A DNA stretch of 64,000 nucleotides from Hyphomicrobiales bacterium (GCA_900469345.1 UBWZ01000014.1:62001-126000), one strand, 5' to 3'; shown: positions 26,521 through 35,745, numbered from the stretch's first letter. A program made the numbers and translations. Notes: generated by a model not told the origin, from the letters alone.

Positions 26521-27336
26521 ATGACCACCCAGTCCCCCATCCCCCAACTCGGCCTCGGGACCTTCGGGCGCACCGGCGAGGAAGGCATCGAGGCTATTCT
26601 TACCGCCCTCGAACTCGGCTACCGCCACATCGACACCGCCCAGAGCTACGGCACGGAAGCCAATGTGGGAGAGGCCGTTCGCCGCTCCGGCCTGCCGCGC
26701 GCCGACCTGTTCATCACCACGAAGGTGGCCGACACCCATCTCGCGCGCCAGGATTTTGCAGCAAGCGTCGAAACCAGCCTGGAGACGCTGGGCCTCGACC
26801 AAGTGGACCTCCTGCTCATCCACTGGCCGTCGCAAAACGACCTTGTGCCCTTCGAAGACTACATGCAGGAACTCGTGGCAGCGCAACAGCGCGGCCTGAC
26901 ACGGCTGATCGGGGTGTCGAACTTTCCGATCGCCCTGCTCGAAAAGGCCATGGCCCTTCTCGGACCCGATGGGCTCGTGACCAACCAGGTCGAGATCCAT
27001 CCCTACCATCAGTCGCCACGGCTGGTCGATTATTGCCACAGCAAGGGGTTAAGCCTCACCGCCTACCAACCGCTCTACAAGGGTGCCGTCAACGACGACG
27101 CCCTGCTGCAGGAGATCGCCGCGGCCCATGGCGTCACCGCATCAGCCATCGCGCTCGCCTTCCTGATGGCCGAGGGCCATGCCGTCATCCCAGCTTCCGG
27201 AAGCAGGCAGAACCTGGAGCGCAACTTCGCGGCCTTGCAGGTTCAGCTGTCGGATGCGGACATCCTGCGCATCCGCGCGCTTGACCGCGGCGCGCGCCAC
27301 ATCAACCCCGCCAAATCTCCCCGTTGGGACGATTGA
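26521..27336 (+). CDS. Aldo-keto reductase
   Basis: A 271-residue NADPH-type aldo-keto reductase with the catalytic tetrad Asp38, Tyr43 ([11 protein letters not shown]), Lys68 (ITTK) and His101 (LIHWP). The cofactor region [15 protein letters not shown] near the C-terminus is typical. It resembles 2,5-diketogluconate reductases in length. Its place between the permease and ATPase genes of the importer indicates that it acts on the imported sugar or an early intermediate. The ATG at 26521 follows AAAGGAAG. Confidence 0.93.
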   Translation: MTTQSPIPQLGLGTFGRTGEEGIEAILTALELGYRHIDTAQSYGTEANVGEAVRRSGLPRADLFITTKVADTHLARQDFAASVETSLETLGLDQVDLLLIHWPSQNDLVPFEDYMQELVAAQQRGLTRLIGVSNFPIALLEKAMALLGPDGLVTNQVEIHPYHQSPRLVDYCHSKGLSLTAYQPLYKGAVNDDALLQEIAAAHGVTASAIALAFLMAEGHAVIPASGSRQNLERNFAALQVQLSDADILRIRALDRGARHINPAKSPRWDD

Positions 27337-27361
27337 ACCGCTTCAGCGACAGGAGACACTC

Positions 27362-28432
27362 TTGGCCCCGCTCACAATCAACGACGTTCGCAAGTCCTAC
27401 GGCGCACTGGAAGTCCTGCACGGCGTCAACATCGATATCACCGACGGTGAATTCGTGGTGCTGGTCGGACCCTCCGGCTGCGGAAAATCCACGCTGCTGC
27501 GCATGCTGGCAGGGCTGGAAGACATCTCCGCCGGCGAGGTGTCCATCGGCGGACGCGTCGTCAACGCGCTTCAGCCGAAGGAGCGGGACATCGCCATGGT
27601 GTTCCAGAGCTATGCTCTCTATCCCCACATGACCGTCAAGCAGAACATGGGCTTCTCGCTCAAGCTCGCCCGGGCACCGAAGCAGGACGTGCGCGATCGG
27701 GTCCTCGATGTGGCAAAGACCCTCAACCTTGAGGATTACCTGCAGCGCTATCCCCGCCAGCTTTCCGGCGGCCAGCGCCAGCGCGTTGCCATGGGCCGCG
27801 CCATGGTGCGCAACCCCGAAGTCTTCCTATTCGACGAGCCGCTCTCCAATCTGGACGCAAAGCTTCGCGTCAAGATGCGCTCGGAGATCAAGCAGAACCA
27901 CCATCGTCTCAAGACCACGACCGTCTACGTGACCCATGACCAGGTCGAGGCCATGACCATGGCAGACAAGATCGTCGTGATGAACGCCGGCCGGGTGGAG
28001 CAGGTGGGGTCGCCGCTGGAACTCTACGACCGCCCTGCAAATATCTTCGTCGCCGGCTTCATCGGCTCGCCCGCCATGAACCTCATCGCCGGCAGGATTG
28101 TCGATGGTCACTTCCTCGGCAGCGATGGAACCTGCATGGCCGTGCCTGCACCGGCGGCCCGCCTTGAGGGGCAGGAGGTGAAGCTCGGCATTCGGCCCGA
28201 ACATCTGGTCATCGATCCGCAGGGACATCCCGCCGAAGTCCTAACCGTCGAGCCGACCGGGTCGGAGACCCTGGTCCTTATGCAGCTTGCCGGGCACGAG
28301 ATCGTCGGCGTCTTTCGCGAACGCATTACCCTTGCGCCGGGCAAGCCCCTGTCGCTCTCGCTGATGCCCGATCACATCCACCTCTTCGATACGCAGACGG
28401 GCCTGCGCATCCCCCTGTCTCCGGAGAACTGA
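27362..28432 (+). CDS. ABC sugar transporter ATP-binding protein (MalK/UgpC-like)
   Basis: A 356-residue ATPase. Walker [10 protein letters not shown] is at 36-44, the Q-loop is VFQSYALYP, the signature LSGGQRQR, Walker [13 protein letters not shown] and the switch His is in VTHDQ; the C-terminal TOBE/regulatory domain contains [12 protein letters not shown] at 27362 is the likely start, with AGGAGA 6 bases upstream; no ATG fits the family N-terminus. It is an intact counterpart of the broken ATPase at 15917-16804. Confidence 0.93.
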   Translation: MAPLTINDVRKSYGALEVLHGVNIDITDGEFVVLVGPSGCGKSTLLRMLAGLEDISAGEVSIGGRVVNALQPKERDIAMVFQSYALYPHMTVKQNMGFSLKLARAPKQDVRDRVLDVAKTLNLEDYLQRYPRQLSGGQRQRVAMGRAMVRNPEVFLFDEPLSNLDAKLRVKMRSEIKQNHHRLKTTTVYVTHDQVEAMTMADKIVVMNAGRVEQVGSPLELYDRPANIFVAGFIGSPAMNLIAGRIVDGHFLGSDGTCMAVPAPAARLEGQEVKLGIRPEHLVIDPQGHPAEVLTVEPTGSETLVLMQLAGHEIVGVFRERITLAPGKPLSLSLMPDHIHLFDTQTGLRIPLSPEN

Positions 28433-28434
28433 TC

Positions 28435-29187
28435 ATGGCGATCTATCCGGATCTGCAGGGCAGGACAGTTTTGGTGACGGGCGGGGCAAGCGGCATCGGC
28501 GCTTGCCTCGTGCGCGCCTTTGCCGAGCAGGGATCCCGCGTCGGCTTTCTCGACCGCGACGTGGCAGCCGGCGAGGCGCTGATGCAGGCGCTCACCGACG
28601 AGGGGCGCCAGGTGCTCTACGTGCCCGTCGATCTGCGTCACATCAAGGCCCTGCGGGCGGGCGTCGAGACGGTGCGGCAGGCTTTCGGCAGGATCACCGT
28701 GCTCGTCAACAATGCCGCCCATGACGAGCGCCATGCCGCCGAGGAGGTGACAGAGCAATATTTCGACGAGCGCATGGACACCAATTTCAAGCACCAGTTC
28801 TTCGCCTCGCAGGCCGTGCTTCCCGACATGAAGGTCGGCGGCGGCGCGATCATCTGCATGAGCTCCATCACCTGGATGGCCGGTTTCGGCGGCATGCCGC
28901 TCTACACGGCCGCTAAATCTGCGGTGATCGGCCTGGTCCGCTCCCTGGCGCGCGATTTCGGACCCTTCGAGATTCGCGTCAATGCCATCACGCCAGGCTG
29001 GATTATGACCAAGCGCCAGCTGGAGCTCTGGCTGACGCCGGAGGCCGATGCGATGCGGGCCGAGCGGCAGGCGCTCAAGCGTCGGCTGCAGCCGGAGGAT
29101 GTCGCCAAGCTGGCGCTCTTCCTCGCATCCGGCGATGCGAGCGGCATCACCAGTCAGAACTACGTCGTCGACGGCGGATGGGTCTGA
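28435..29187 (+). CDS. Short-chain dehydrogenase/reductase, sugar-type
   Basis: A 250-residue classical SDR with TGGASGIG at 15-22, NNAA at 92-95, and the catalytic Ser144, Tyr157 and Lys161 (SSITW and YTAAK). The end NYVVDGGWV is typical. It probably oxidises the imported aldose or polyol with NAD(P). The ATG lies 2 bases after the ATPase stop, so translation is coupled. The NNAA in place of NNAG is a small variation seen in some sugar dehydrogenases. Confidence 0.92.
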   Translation: MAIYPDLQGRTVLVTGGASGIGACLVRAFAEQGSRVGFLDRDVAAGEALMQALTDEGRQVLYVPVDLRHIKALRAGVETVRQAFGRITVLVNNAAHDERHAAEEVTEQYFDERMDTNFKHQFFASQAVLPDMKVGGGAIICMSSITWMAGFGGMPLYTAAKSAVIGLVRSLARDFGPFEIRVNAITPGWIMTKRQLELWLTPEADAMRAERQALKRRLQPEDVAKLALFLASGDASGITSQNYVVDGGWV

Positions 29188-29231
29188 CCCACCCGCTGAC
29201 CTGCCCATTCTCCACATCGAGGTTAAGTGCA

Positions 29232-29984
29232 ATGCAGTCCCCTTCAGACATCAAAGACATCACCCGTCCGCCCCGCGCGCTTTGCGACGCTCTTGCCAGG
29301 ATCGGCACCGCCACCGCCAGCAGCGAACTCAGCCTCATGGGCATCCGCGACCCGCAGATCCGCGGCCCGCAGCCGTTAAATCATGGACGATCGGTGGCAG
29401 GGCCGGCTCTGACGTTGCAGTGCATGCCGAAGCGCGAAGACCTTTATGGCGCCAACGAATACGACAACCCGGAAGTCCAGCTGCATCGGCATGTCCTTTA
29501 CCCCGCCCAGGCGGGCGACATGGTTGTCGTCGACGCACGGGGCGATATGGCAAGCGGCATTTTCGGAGAAATGATGCTGACCTTCCTTGCCGGTCGCGGC
29601 GGCTCCGGCATCGTGGTGGATGGCTGCATCCGAGATTCCGCCAAGGCGAAGGAACTCGACCTCGGTATCTGGGTGCGCGGCGTCACCCCCAATTACCACG
29701 CCCAGACCAATCTGATCCCGTTTGCGGTCAACGTACCGGTCGCCTGTGGCGGTGTTCTGGTCATGCCCGGCGACATCATTGTCGCCGACGACGACGGCGT
29801 CATCGTGGTGCCCGTGGCGCTGGCCCCCGAGGTCATCGAGCGTTCCAGTGAGCACGCCGAATGGGAAGAATTCGCCCGCATCCGGCTGTCAGAGGGTGGC
29901 GACCTGCGCAAATACTATCCGCTCACGGAGGGCGTCCGGGAGGAATACCTCGCCTGGCGGGGCGCACAGGCATCCCGCCTTTGA
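29232..29984 (+). CDS. RraA-family protein, probable aldolase or oxaloacetate decarboxylase
   Basis: A 250-residue RraA-fold protein. The phosphate- and metal-binding loop reads GEMMLTFLAGRGGSGIVVDG followed by CIRDS, where the Arg and Asp are the catalytic residues known from HMG/CHA aldolases. In catabolic operons these are usually pyruvate aldolases acting on 4-hydroxy-2-oxo acids, rather than RNase regulators; the enzyme role is inferred from context. It would release pyruvate or oxaloacetate at the end of the pathway. The start at 29232 is preceded by AGGTTAAG, a modest ribosome binding site. Confidence 0.88.
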   Translation: MQSPSDIKDITRPPRALCDALARIGTATASSELSLMGIRDPQIRGPQPLNHGRSVAGPALTLQCMPKREDLYGANEYDNPEVQLHRHVLYPAQAGDMVVVDARGDMASGIFGEMMLTFLAGRGGSGIVVDGCIRDSAKAKELDLGIWVRGVTPNYHAQTNLIPFAVNVPVACGGVLVMPGDIIVADDDGVIVVPVALAPEVIERSSEHAEWEEFARIRLSEGGDLRKYYPLTEGVREEYLAWRGAQASRL

Positions 29985-30047
29985 TCCCTGCCGTTTCCAA
30001 TTGCCGGGAGGAACGTCACGGCCCCCCGGCCCATTGAAGGAAGACTT

Positions 30048-30539
30048 ATGCCAGCACCGCAAACTGTCGAAGGCCTCATTTCCGAGGAAAGCGATCTTGC
30101 GCTTGCAAGGTTTGACTACGGGACGGCGTGGGAACTGGGGAGCGAAATGCGCGGCATCGCGGCCGAGGCAAACCTCCCGGTCGCAATCGAGATCACCCAT
30201 CATGGCGCCGTGGTGTTTTCCACGCTTCTGCCGGGAGCCACGCCCGACAACATCGTCTGGGCCCGGCGCAAACGCTTGGTGGTGGAGCACTTCCAGCACA
30301 GCTCGCTTTATATGCGGCTGCTCTGCGAGAAGAACGGCGTCGACTTTCACAGCCGGTATTCTCTTTCGCAGGCGGACTATGCCGCGAGCGGCGGCGGCGT
30401 CCCCATCCAGGTGGCGGGCGTCGGCCTCGTCGGCGTCGTAGCAGTCAGTGGCCTACCTGATATCGAGGATCACGACCTGGTCACGTCGGTACTGAAACAG
30501 CTCGGCAAAAGCAGCGGAAGTCAGGAACAGCGAGAATAG
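30048..30539 (+). CDS. HbpS-like / UPF0303 (heme-degrading domain) protein
   Basis: A 163-residue protein of the GlcG/HbpS-like fold in the UPF0303 subgroup, recognised from RFDYGTAWELGSEMRGIA, PVAIEITHHGAVVFSTLLPG, WARRKRLVVEHFQHSS and GLPDIEDHDLV. The family is common at the ends of sugar operons; a role as a small-molecule-binding or isomerising accessory protein is suspected but unproven. It follows RraA by 63 bases, has AAGGAAGAC before the ATG and closes the operon. Confidence 0.85.
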   Translation: MPAPQTVEGLISEESDLALARFDYGTAWELGSEMRGIAAEANLPVAIEITHHGAVVFSTLLPGATPDNIVWARRKRLVVEHFQHSSLYMRLLCEKNGVDFHSRYSLSQADYAASGGGVPIQVAGVGLVGVVAVSGLPDIEDHDLVTSVLKQLGKSSGSQEQRE

Positions 30540-31002
30540 TCAGGATGCGCGCATTAAATCGCCGAGAGCAGACCTGCAGAGCAATGATTTGGATGCGATG
30601 GGCGCCAAGAGGATAAAGGCGTTCAGACGACCTCCTTTTGGAAATGTCGTATTCCGGGCCGTGAGGCGAGTAGCGGCTTTGGTTGCTTAAAACGCATAGG
30701 GTACATCCGCAGCACAACCGGCGGTGAGCGCCTCGAAGGCTTGGCCGATCACGTTCCCGATCGTTGCCAACATCAAGGTACCGAACCTATTGCTGATGCC
30801 TAACAGCGCCATCGATGGTTCAAGCACGCGCTCGACGAGATAGGGGGCAGCAGACACATTTTAAAATGTGTTCTCATTTTTAGAAACAGATACGGCATGG
30901 CTACAGTTCGACTTGGAGCTCTTGATGAGCTGTGAACCTTTGATGCACGTCACTAACAGGAATCTTCCGGGTAATATACAATGATAGCTCTGGTACCTAG
31001 AG
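30540..31002. other. Intergenic region with an unidentified reading fragment
   Basis: No complete gene is visible. On the minus strand about 52 codons from roughly 30848 to a stop at 30687 read LVERVLEPSMALLGISNRFG and on to DVPYAF; this looks protein-like but I cannot name it. An 18-base palindrome (30854-30871) lies just before it. Confidence 0.4.
30854..30871. repeat. 18-bp perfect palindrome
   Basis: ACACATTTTAAAATGTGT is self-complementary over its full length. It lies in an intergenic region between the HbpS-like gene and the DUF1330 gene and could be an operator or the trace of an excised element. No adjacent intact gene is obviously controlled by it. Confidence 0.6.
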
Positions 31003-31371
31003 TCAGAGGTCCTTTGAAATGTGGAGAGGCTGCAGAACAATATCAGCGAGAGCAGACTTTCCGACTTGAAACGCGACCTGATACTCGGGGTCCTCCACCA
31101 TTTCTCTAAAAGCCGTGCGTCTCGGATACTGCACAAGCAATACGGCTTCCCACCCTTGTAGGCCGCCAGTCGTCAGCACATCAAGACCGTCACCGCGGAA
31201 GAGAACCTTCGCACCGAAGCGGGCAAGGATCGGTTCTGCCATTCGCAAGTATTCGAGATGCCGTTCGGCGCCACCATCGGGCACGAAACGGAGAAGGTTC
31301 AACATGACGACAGGGCCGTCGTCCTCCTCGGCGAGGAATTTGGCGAAGACGTCGGGGGAAAATGCAACCAT
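31003..31371 (-). CDS. DUF1330-family protein
   Basis: A 122-residue protein of the DUF1330 ferredoxin-like fold, seen from VVMLNLLRFVPDGG, a middle strand FGAKVLFRGDG, and WEAVLLVQYPRRTAFREMVE ending in a dimer-type strand. The function is unknown; the fold resembles small mono-oxygenases. It starts with an ATG after GAAAGGA and lies 46 bases downstream of the WYL regulator gene on the same strand, so both are probably one unit. Confidence 0.85.
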   Translation of the reverse strand: MVAFSPDVFAKFLAEEDDGPVVMLNLLRFVPDGGAERHLEYLRMAEPILARFGAKVLFRGDGLDVLTTGGLQGWEAVLLVQYPRRTAFREMVEDPEYQVAFQVGKSALADIVLQPLHISKDL

Positions 31372-31417
31372 TTGAGCATCCTTTCATCTCAGCGCTTTTG
31401 ACGCGCTAGTATGAAGT

Positions 31418-32137
31418 TTAACCTTGTGCTCTGTCAGAAACTGTCAGGAGCGAGCGCCAGTCTCGATCCTGCTCCCGCCACCGCTTGAAGAGCGCCGACC
31501 GCCGTTCGGGGTAACGCTCATCGAGCACTGTCGCAGCTCGAACGCGATCGACGCGGAAATGGCGGAACGCCAACCTGTTCTCGCACCAGGCGGCCAGAAC
31601 GCGGACATCGTCGAAATAGACGATTGTGATCGGCCAGACGATTCGCTCCGACATAGCCCCGCTAGCGTCTTCGTAGATGATCACAACTTTGCGCCGCCGG
31701 CGGATCCCTTCCCGAAGCGGTGCGGCCTGGGCTGGATCCGAGCGTTCGGAGACAGAGGCGGCGGCAACCAGAGTTGGCGTGTCGTCGCCCGTGGTCGGAT
31801 GGTCGTTCCGGCTTGACATTATCTTCGCCAGCGCGCTTGCGCTGCTCCGGGCGAACGCCGGGTCAGCCCTTTGCTGCACCCAACCCAGACCAAGGATCAG
31901 AGCATCCACTTCTTCAGGGGAGAAGGCAAAGTTCGGAAGAAAAAAGCCTTCTTTCAAAAGGAACCCGACGCCCGCCTGCCCGTCAAGCGGCGCTCCGAGC
32001 ACGCGCAGCGTCTCGACGTCCCGGTAGACGCTCCTCTCGGAGACACCGAGTTCCTGAGCCAGTTCCAGGGCCGTTACAGGTCGTCTTCGGGCACGCAGTA
32101 CACCAAGCATTTCGAAGAGACGGCTTACCCTCGACAT
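31418..32137 (-). CDS. WYL-domain transcriptional regulator (YafY-like)
   Basis: A 239-residue DNA-binding protein. The N-terminal HTH_11 region is VTALELAQELGVSERSVYRD (about 21-40), followed by GVGFLLKEGFFLPNF and a WYL-type effector domain (about 140-230) with VVIIYEDASG and LAAWCENRLAFRHFRVDRV. Family members sense small molecules or nucleic-acid ligands. It is followed by the DUF1330 gene and so probably regulates it. Confidence 0.9.
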   Translation of the reverse strand: MSRVSRLFEMLGVLRARRRPVTALELAQELGVSERSVYRDVETLRVLGAPLDGQAGVGFLLKEGFFLPNFAFSPEEVDALILGLGWVQQRADPAFARSSASALAKIMSSRNDHPTTGDDTPTLVAAASVSERSDPAQAAPLREGIRRRRKVVIIYEDASGAMSERIVWPITIVYFDDVRVLAAWCENRLAFRHFRVDRVRAATVLDERYPERRSALFKRWREQDRDWRSLLTVSDRAQG

Positions 32138-32223
32138 CCACTAGATTTCCTGTGAGACCGCATTAGTTTTCTCGACTTCTTCAGGATTGAAACGTCCGGA
32201 TAGGTTATCACCCGAAAGTCGGA

Positions 32224-32646
32224 CTAGTCTCTGATCCGGTCATATTCTTCTTGCGCGCGAACAAGCTCCGGGCCGTAGGCCATCGACCAAGCGTAAAGCG
32301 CTTCGAACGGCTGCTGAAGAGATCGGCCGAGGGAGGTGATGGTGTATTCGACGCCGACCGGTGTCGTCGTCGTGAGCACCTTGCGGCATATCAATCCATT
32401 ACGCTCCAGGCGCTTCAATGCGTCGGCCAGCGCCTTGTGCGTGATCCCGTCGAGGCGCCGCATGATCTCGTTGAAACGTGACGGCCTGCTACACAGAACG
32501 GTCAGGATCAGGACCGACCATTTGTTGGCGATCTGCTCAAGCACGGGCCGCGCTTTCTCAACGTCAAGCAGCGCTTCGGGGGAGACGGCCTTGTGGCTTC
32601 GAGACGTGCAAGTTTTGGAAATCGGAGCTTCTTTCACTACCGACAT
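32224..32646 (-). CDS. HxlR-family transcriptional regulator
   Basis: A 140-residue winged-helix protein. The HxlR core ANKWSVLILTVLCSRPSRFN and ITHKALADALKRLERNGLI is at about 41-90. HxlR proteins often sense aldehydes or quinones. It is divergent from the SDR at 32742 across 95 bases that include the AT-rich stretch CTATACATATAG, a likely place for its operator and the two promoters. Confidence 0.92.
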   Translation of the reverse strand: MSVVKEAPISKTCTSRSHKAVSPEALLDVEKARPVLEQIANKWSVLILTVLCSRPSRFNEIMRRLDGITHKALADALKRLERNGLICRKVLTTTTPVGVEYTITSLGRSLQQPFEALYAWSMAYGPELVRAQEEYDRIRD

Positions 32647-32741
32647 GGATATACTCCTTGATATTTTCTATACATATAGTGCGTAATTGACGGTAGGTAT
32701 ATAAATTATATCTTGGACCCATCATTGTTGATGGAGTTAAC

Positions 32742-33470
32742 ATGAGCAGGTTAGCAAATAAGATTTCCCTGGTGATTGGTGGCGTCGGTGGCATCGGCGG
32801 AGCCATCTCTCAAAGGTTTGCAAGCGAAGGTTCGCAGGTCTACGCAACGAGTCGTAAGGGCGCCAAGGGCCAAGTAAAGTCAATCGGCGTGGGAAGTATC
32901 CAGACGATTCAGGCGGATGCCAGTCAAGAAGTCGATCTTCACCTTGTCTTTGAGCACATCCGTTCCGAACAAGGACGCATTGACGTGCTCGTTGTAAATG
33001 CGGGCATCTCCGAATACGCACCGCTTGAAGACATCTCCGAAGATCATTTCGACAAGACATTTGGGTTGAATGTTCGATCCCTCGTGTTTGCAACGCAGGG
33101 TGCCATTGAGCTCATGCAGCCCGGCGGAACGATTGTGCTGATTGGATCCATCGCTGGCGAAATAGGAACCAAGGGCTATGGTGTATATGGCGCGACCAAG
33201 GCTGCAGTCCGCTCGTTCACACGGACATGGGCTAACGAACTTGCACCGAACGGCATTCGCGTAAATGTTGTCAGCCCCGGGCCCACCGACACGGCGATGA
33301 TGGCTGCCACCTCGCAAGAAGTTCGAGATTCGCTTGCCAACATGATTCCTCTCAGACGCATGGGTAAACCTGAAGAAGTGGCGGCAGCAGCACTTTTCCT
33401 AGCTAGCGAAGAGAGCAGTTTTACCACCGGTTCAGAAATCGCCGTAGACGGGGGTATGGCGCAGGTATGA
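32742..33470 (+). CDS. Short-chain dehydrogenase/reductase
   Basis: A 242-residue SDR. The cofactor loop is GGVGGIGG (about 13-20) instead of the usual TGG; the NAG motif is in VLVVNAGISE, and the active site has Ser in LIGSIAG and Tyr/Lys in YGVYGATKAAV. The end EIAVDGGMAQV is classical. It is divergent from the HxlR gene, which probably represses it. The substrate is unknown. Confidence 0.92.
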   Translation: MSRLANKISLVIGGVGGIGGAISQRFASEGSQVYATSRKGAKGQVKSIGVGSIQTIQADASQEVDLHLVFEHIRSEQGRIDVLVVNAGISEYAPLEDISEDHFDKTFGLNVRSLVFATQGAIELMQPGGTIVLIGSIAGEIGTKGYGVYGATKAAVRSFTRTWANELAPNGIRVNVVSPGPTDTAMMAATSQEVRDSLANMIPLRRMGKPEEVAAAALFLASEESSFTTGSEIAVDGGMAQV

Positions 33471-33719
33471 TCCAGTCGGAGCAGGCCGGTCGGGTTTACA
33501 CTTACTAATCTAAGCCGCCAGTTCATCAGGGTCCGTTGGGAAAGCCTGCTCCAATCAGGACGCATAGCGCACTTCGCGATAAGGCATTGCGGGCAATCGA
33601 AGTGAACGTCCCGGAGCTGATCGCTCTTCTTGCCCCGCTTTCATCTGCTATTTTTTAACAACACTTACGGATCCTATCGCCTGGCCTCGCAACCGTTGCA
33701 ATTTTCACTCGAAGGGGAA

Positions 33720-33745
33720 CGCTGGTGGCAGCCATGCCACCAGCG
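33720..33745. repeat. Inverted repeat (11-bp arms), hairpin
   Basis: CGCTGGTGGCA and TGCCACCAGCG are perfectly complementary with a GCCA loop. It lies far (250 bases) from the preceding SDR stop, so it is not a clear terminator for that gene. Confidence 0.6.
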
Positions 33746-33760
33746 CAAATCAAGTGCAAG

Positions 33761-33790
33761 GTTTTGACGGGATGTGAACCTGCGACCCAC
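33761..33790 (+). repeat. T-arm-like dispersed repeat, copy A
   Basis: GTTTTGACGGGATGTGAACC followed by TGCGACCCAC. It matches copy B (35401) at most positions and shares TTGA...GGAT.TGAACC with the other copies. On the opposite strand it resembles a tRNA T-loop (GGTTC.A.TCC). Confidence 0.5.
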
Positions 33791-34158
33791 TATTGCAATA
33801 CAGATCACAAGTTGAGACTGCATCGCCGGGAACGTCGGTATGTCTCTGAGAAAAAGCGCGGCAGGTTCGACACTGAGAGAGTTACTTGAAAGATTCCTGT
33901 TTTGACGCCCGACGAATACTGTTTTTCACAATACGGTTGCGCATGAACGACAGAGACGCGCTTTCAAACATCGTATCGCTGCAGCTAGAGACGCATTCGA
34001 TCAGCCGGCAAGCGCTTTTCCGGAACGAACCCCTACATCTAACGCCGGCACTCAACAGCACGCTTAACGCCACGCCAACCATGCCGGTAATATTAGAAGC
34101 GACGTAAAGAAATCTTATAAAGCCACCCTGTAGGCTTTGACGTATGGCAGGCTGAGCA

Positions 34159-35373
34159 ATGCAGATCGATTTACAAACCCTTTGGTACTTAACCGTCGGA
34201 ACGCTACTGGTGTCAGCGTCGCTTCTCCTTTGGGAAAGGCAGGCTCATCCAGGTCGCGCACGCGTGCTCGGTATTCTGGCCGCGGCACTCTTGGTGTTCG
34301 TTCTCGGCTGCATGCTTGCAATGAACCGCAGCCACTTTCCGGTCGCGCTCGGCATGGGGGCGATCAACATCTTAATGATGTTGGGCTACCTCCTGGTCCT
34401 TAACGCCAGCGCCGGCCTCGACGGTCACCGGTATTTTTGGTCGTCCGTCGCAGCGCTAAGCTTCCTAGCCATCGCTTGGGCGATCGCTGGCACGCACTTC
34501 CCGGCCGCCTTCTGGAACCATGTCTCGTCCATCCCCATCGCGCTGACCTGCGGCCTGACAGCATGGATACTTCTACGCAGCCGCACGGCCCAGCAATTGC
34601 GCTCACGTCCGATCGCAGTATTGATCTCGGCCTTCCATGCCGTGTTCTATCTTGGACGGGCGTTTATTACCCCTGTTCTCGTTCAGCGGTACGGGCAAGA
34701 TATTATCTCAATCGTTGGAAAGGCGACGATGTACGAGGCCGTCTTGTACTCGGTAGCGATGCCGATGTCGTTTATGATGATTATTCGAGAGGAGGAAAAG
34801 CTCCACCTGCTCCGCATGTCACAAACCGATCAGTTGACCGGGCTTGCAAACCGTCACGCCTTTTTTGAGCAGGCATCTCGTATCCTGCGGGAGTGGGATG
34901 GTGAACCCGTCTCTCTGCTCGCCTTTGACCTCGATCATTTCAAGGCGATTAACGACCGTCACGGACATCCAACCGGAGATATGGTTCTGCAGCTGTTCGC
35001 CGGAACCGCCCGCGAAGAAGCGGGCCCCGACGCGCTTATTGCCCGGTTGGGTGGTGAGGAATTCGCTGCGCTTCTGCCACGGTGCGACCATTCCCAGGCG
35101 CTCAGTCGCGGCTCGGCGATCGCAAGCCGGTTTGCCGAAGCAGCCGCTCGGGCGGAGGGCTTGGAAACCCAGGCCACCGTCAGTATCGGCCTTGCGGCGC
35201 CGGACTGCCACGACCTCGCCGAGATGCTTGCGAGCGCCGATGGCGCGCTGTATCGCGCGAAAGCCCTTGGGCGAAATCGCATTGAGACCGCTCGGCCGAA
35301 CGAATTGTTGCAGCACCCCTCAGCCGATCACTTGCATCAGCAGTTGCGGGTAGTGACGACGCGGGCGTCCTGA
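34159..35373 (+). CDS. Membrane-bound diguanylate cyclase (GGDEF domain)
   Basis: A 404-residue protein. Residues 1 to about 210 contain six or so transmembrane helices (for example LWYLTVGTLLVSASLLLW and VLGILAAALLVFVLGCML). The GGDEF domain follows: DQLTGLANRHAFFEQ, FDLDHFKAINDRHGH and the active-site RLGGEEF, so it should make cyclic di-GMP. No RxxD inhibitory site is seen five residues before GGEEF. It stands alone, with intergenic DNA on both sides. Confidence 0.92.
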   Translation: MQIDLQTLWYLTVGTLLVSASLLLWERQAHPGRARVLGILAAALLVFVLGCMLAMNRSHFPVALGMGAINILMMLGYLLVLNASAGLDGHRYFWSSVAALSFLAIAWAIAGTHFPAAFWNHVSSIPIALTCGLTAWILLRSRTAQQLRSRPIAVLISAFHAVFYLGRAFITPVLVQRYGQDIISIVGKATMYEAVLYSVAMPMSFMMIIREEEKLHLLRMSQTDQLTGLANRHAFFEQASRILREWDGEPVSLLAFDLDHFKAINDRHGHPTGDMVLQLFAGTAREEAGPDALIARLGGEEFAALLPRCDHSQALSRGSAIASRFAEAAARAEGLETQATVSIGLAAPDCHDLAEMLASADGALYRAKALGRNRIETARPNELLQHPSADHLHQQLRVVTTRAS

Positions 35374-35602
35374 TCTTGATATAGCGCTTTGGACGAGAGC
35401 GTTTTGAACGGATTTGAACCCACTACCCATGCTTTCCAAAAACATGTAAGACGTTGAAATCTTTAAGCCGGCGACATAGTCACAATTGTGAACTATCCAA
35501 AATGTCGAGCTCATCCCTCATAGACATCACCCGTCCGACCATCAGGACATATCCGTTGAAATCGATCGCTTGTCGCCGATCCTTTCGGACGAGGATCAGT
35601 TT
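35374..35602. other. Intergenic stretch before the IS remnant
   Basis: No gene seen. It includes repeat copy B at 35401-35430 and borders the transposase remnant at 35603. Confidence 0.5.
35401..35430 (+). repeat. T-arm-like dispersed repeat, copy B
   Basis: GTTTTGAACGGATTTGAACC followed by CACTACCCAT. It is the closest relative of copy A (33761). It lies 27 bases after the diguanylate cyclase stop. Confidence 0.5.
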
Positions 35603-35745
35603 TAGGTCCTGTTGACAAAGTATGGCAGCCATATCTTTGCTGCCAGGGCGAGGAATGCCGAAAAGGATTGTCGTGTCTTGTCGTATCGGGTCGCGACGCG
35701 CCGGAACTGCTTGAGACAGTTGCCTGCGAGCGCGTCATCGGATTA
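35603..35745 (-). mobile_element. Remnant of an IS5-like transposase gene, C-terminal end
   Basis: The minus strand reads NCLKQFRRVATRYDKTRQSF, then about 20 residues and a stop at 35603-35605. This is the C-terminal signature of IS5-group (IS427-like) transposases (F/LKQFRR.ATRYDK). The rest of the element and its terminal repeats are not recognisable. It directly precedes an SDR gene that lacks its N-terminus, so insertion or excision here probably caused that loss. Confidence 0.75.

Larger units (their letters stand above)
33471..34158. other. 688-base intergenic region without a gene
   Basis: No frame in either direction resembles a protein. The stretch holds a hairpin at 33720-33745 and a copy of the T-arm-like repeat at 33761-33790. 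The base composition is less GC-rich than in the genes. Confidence 0.6.
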
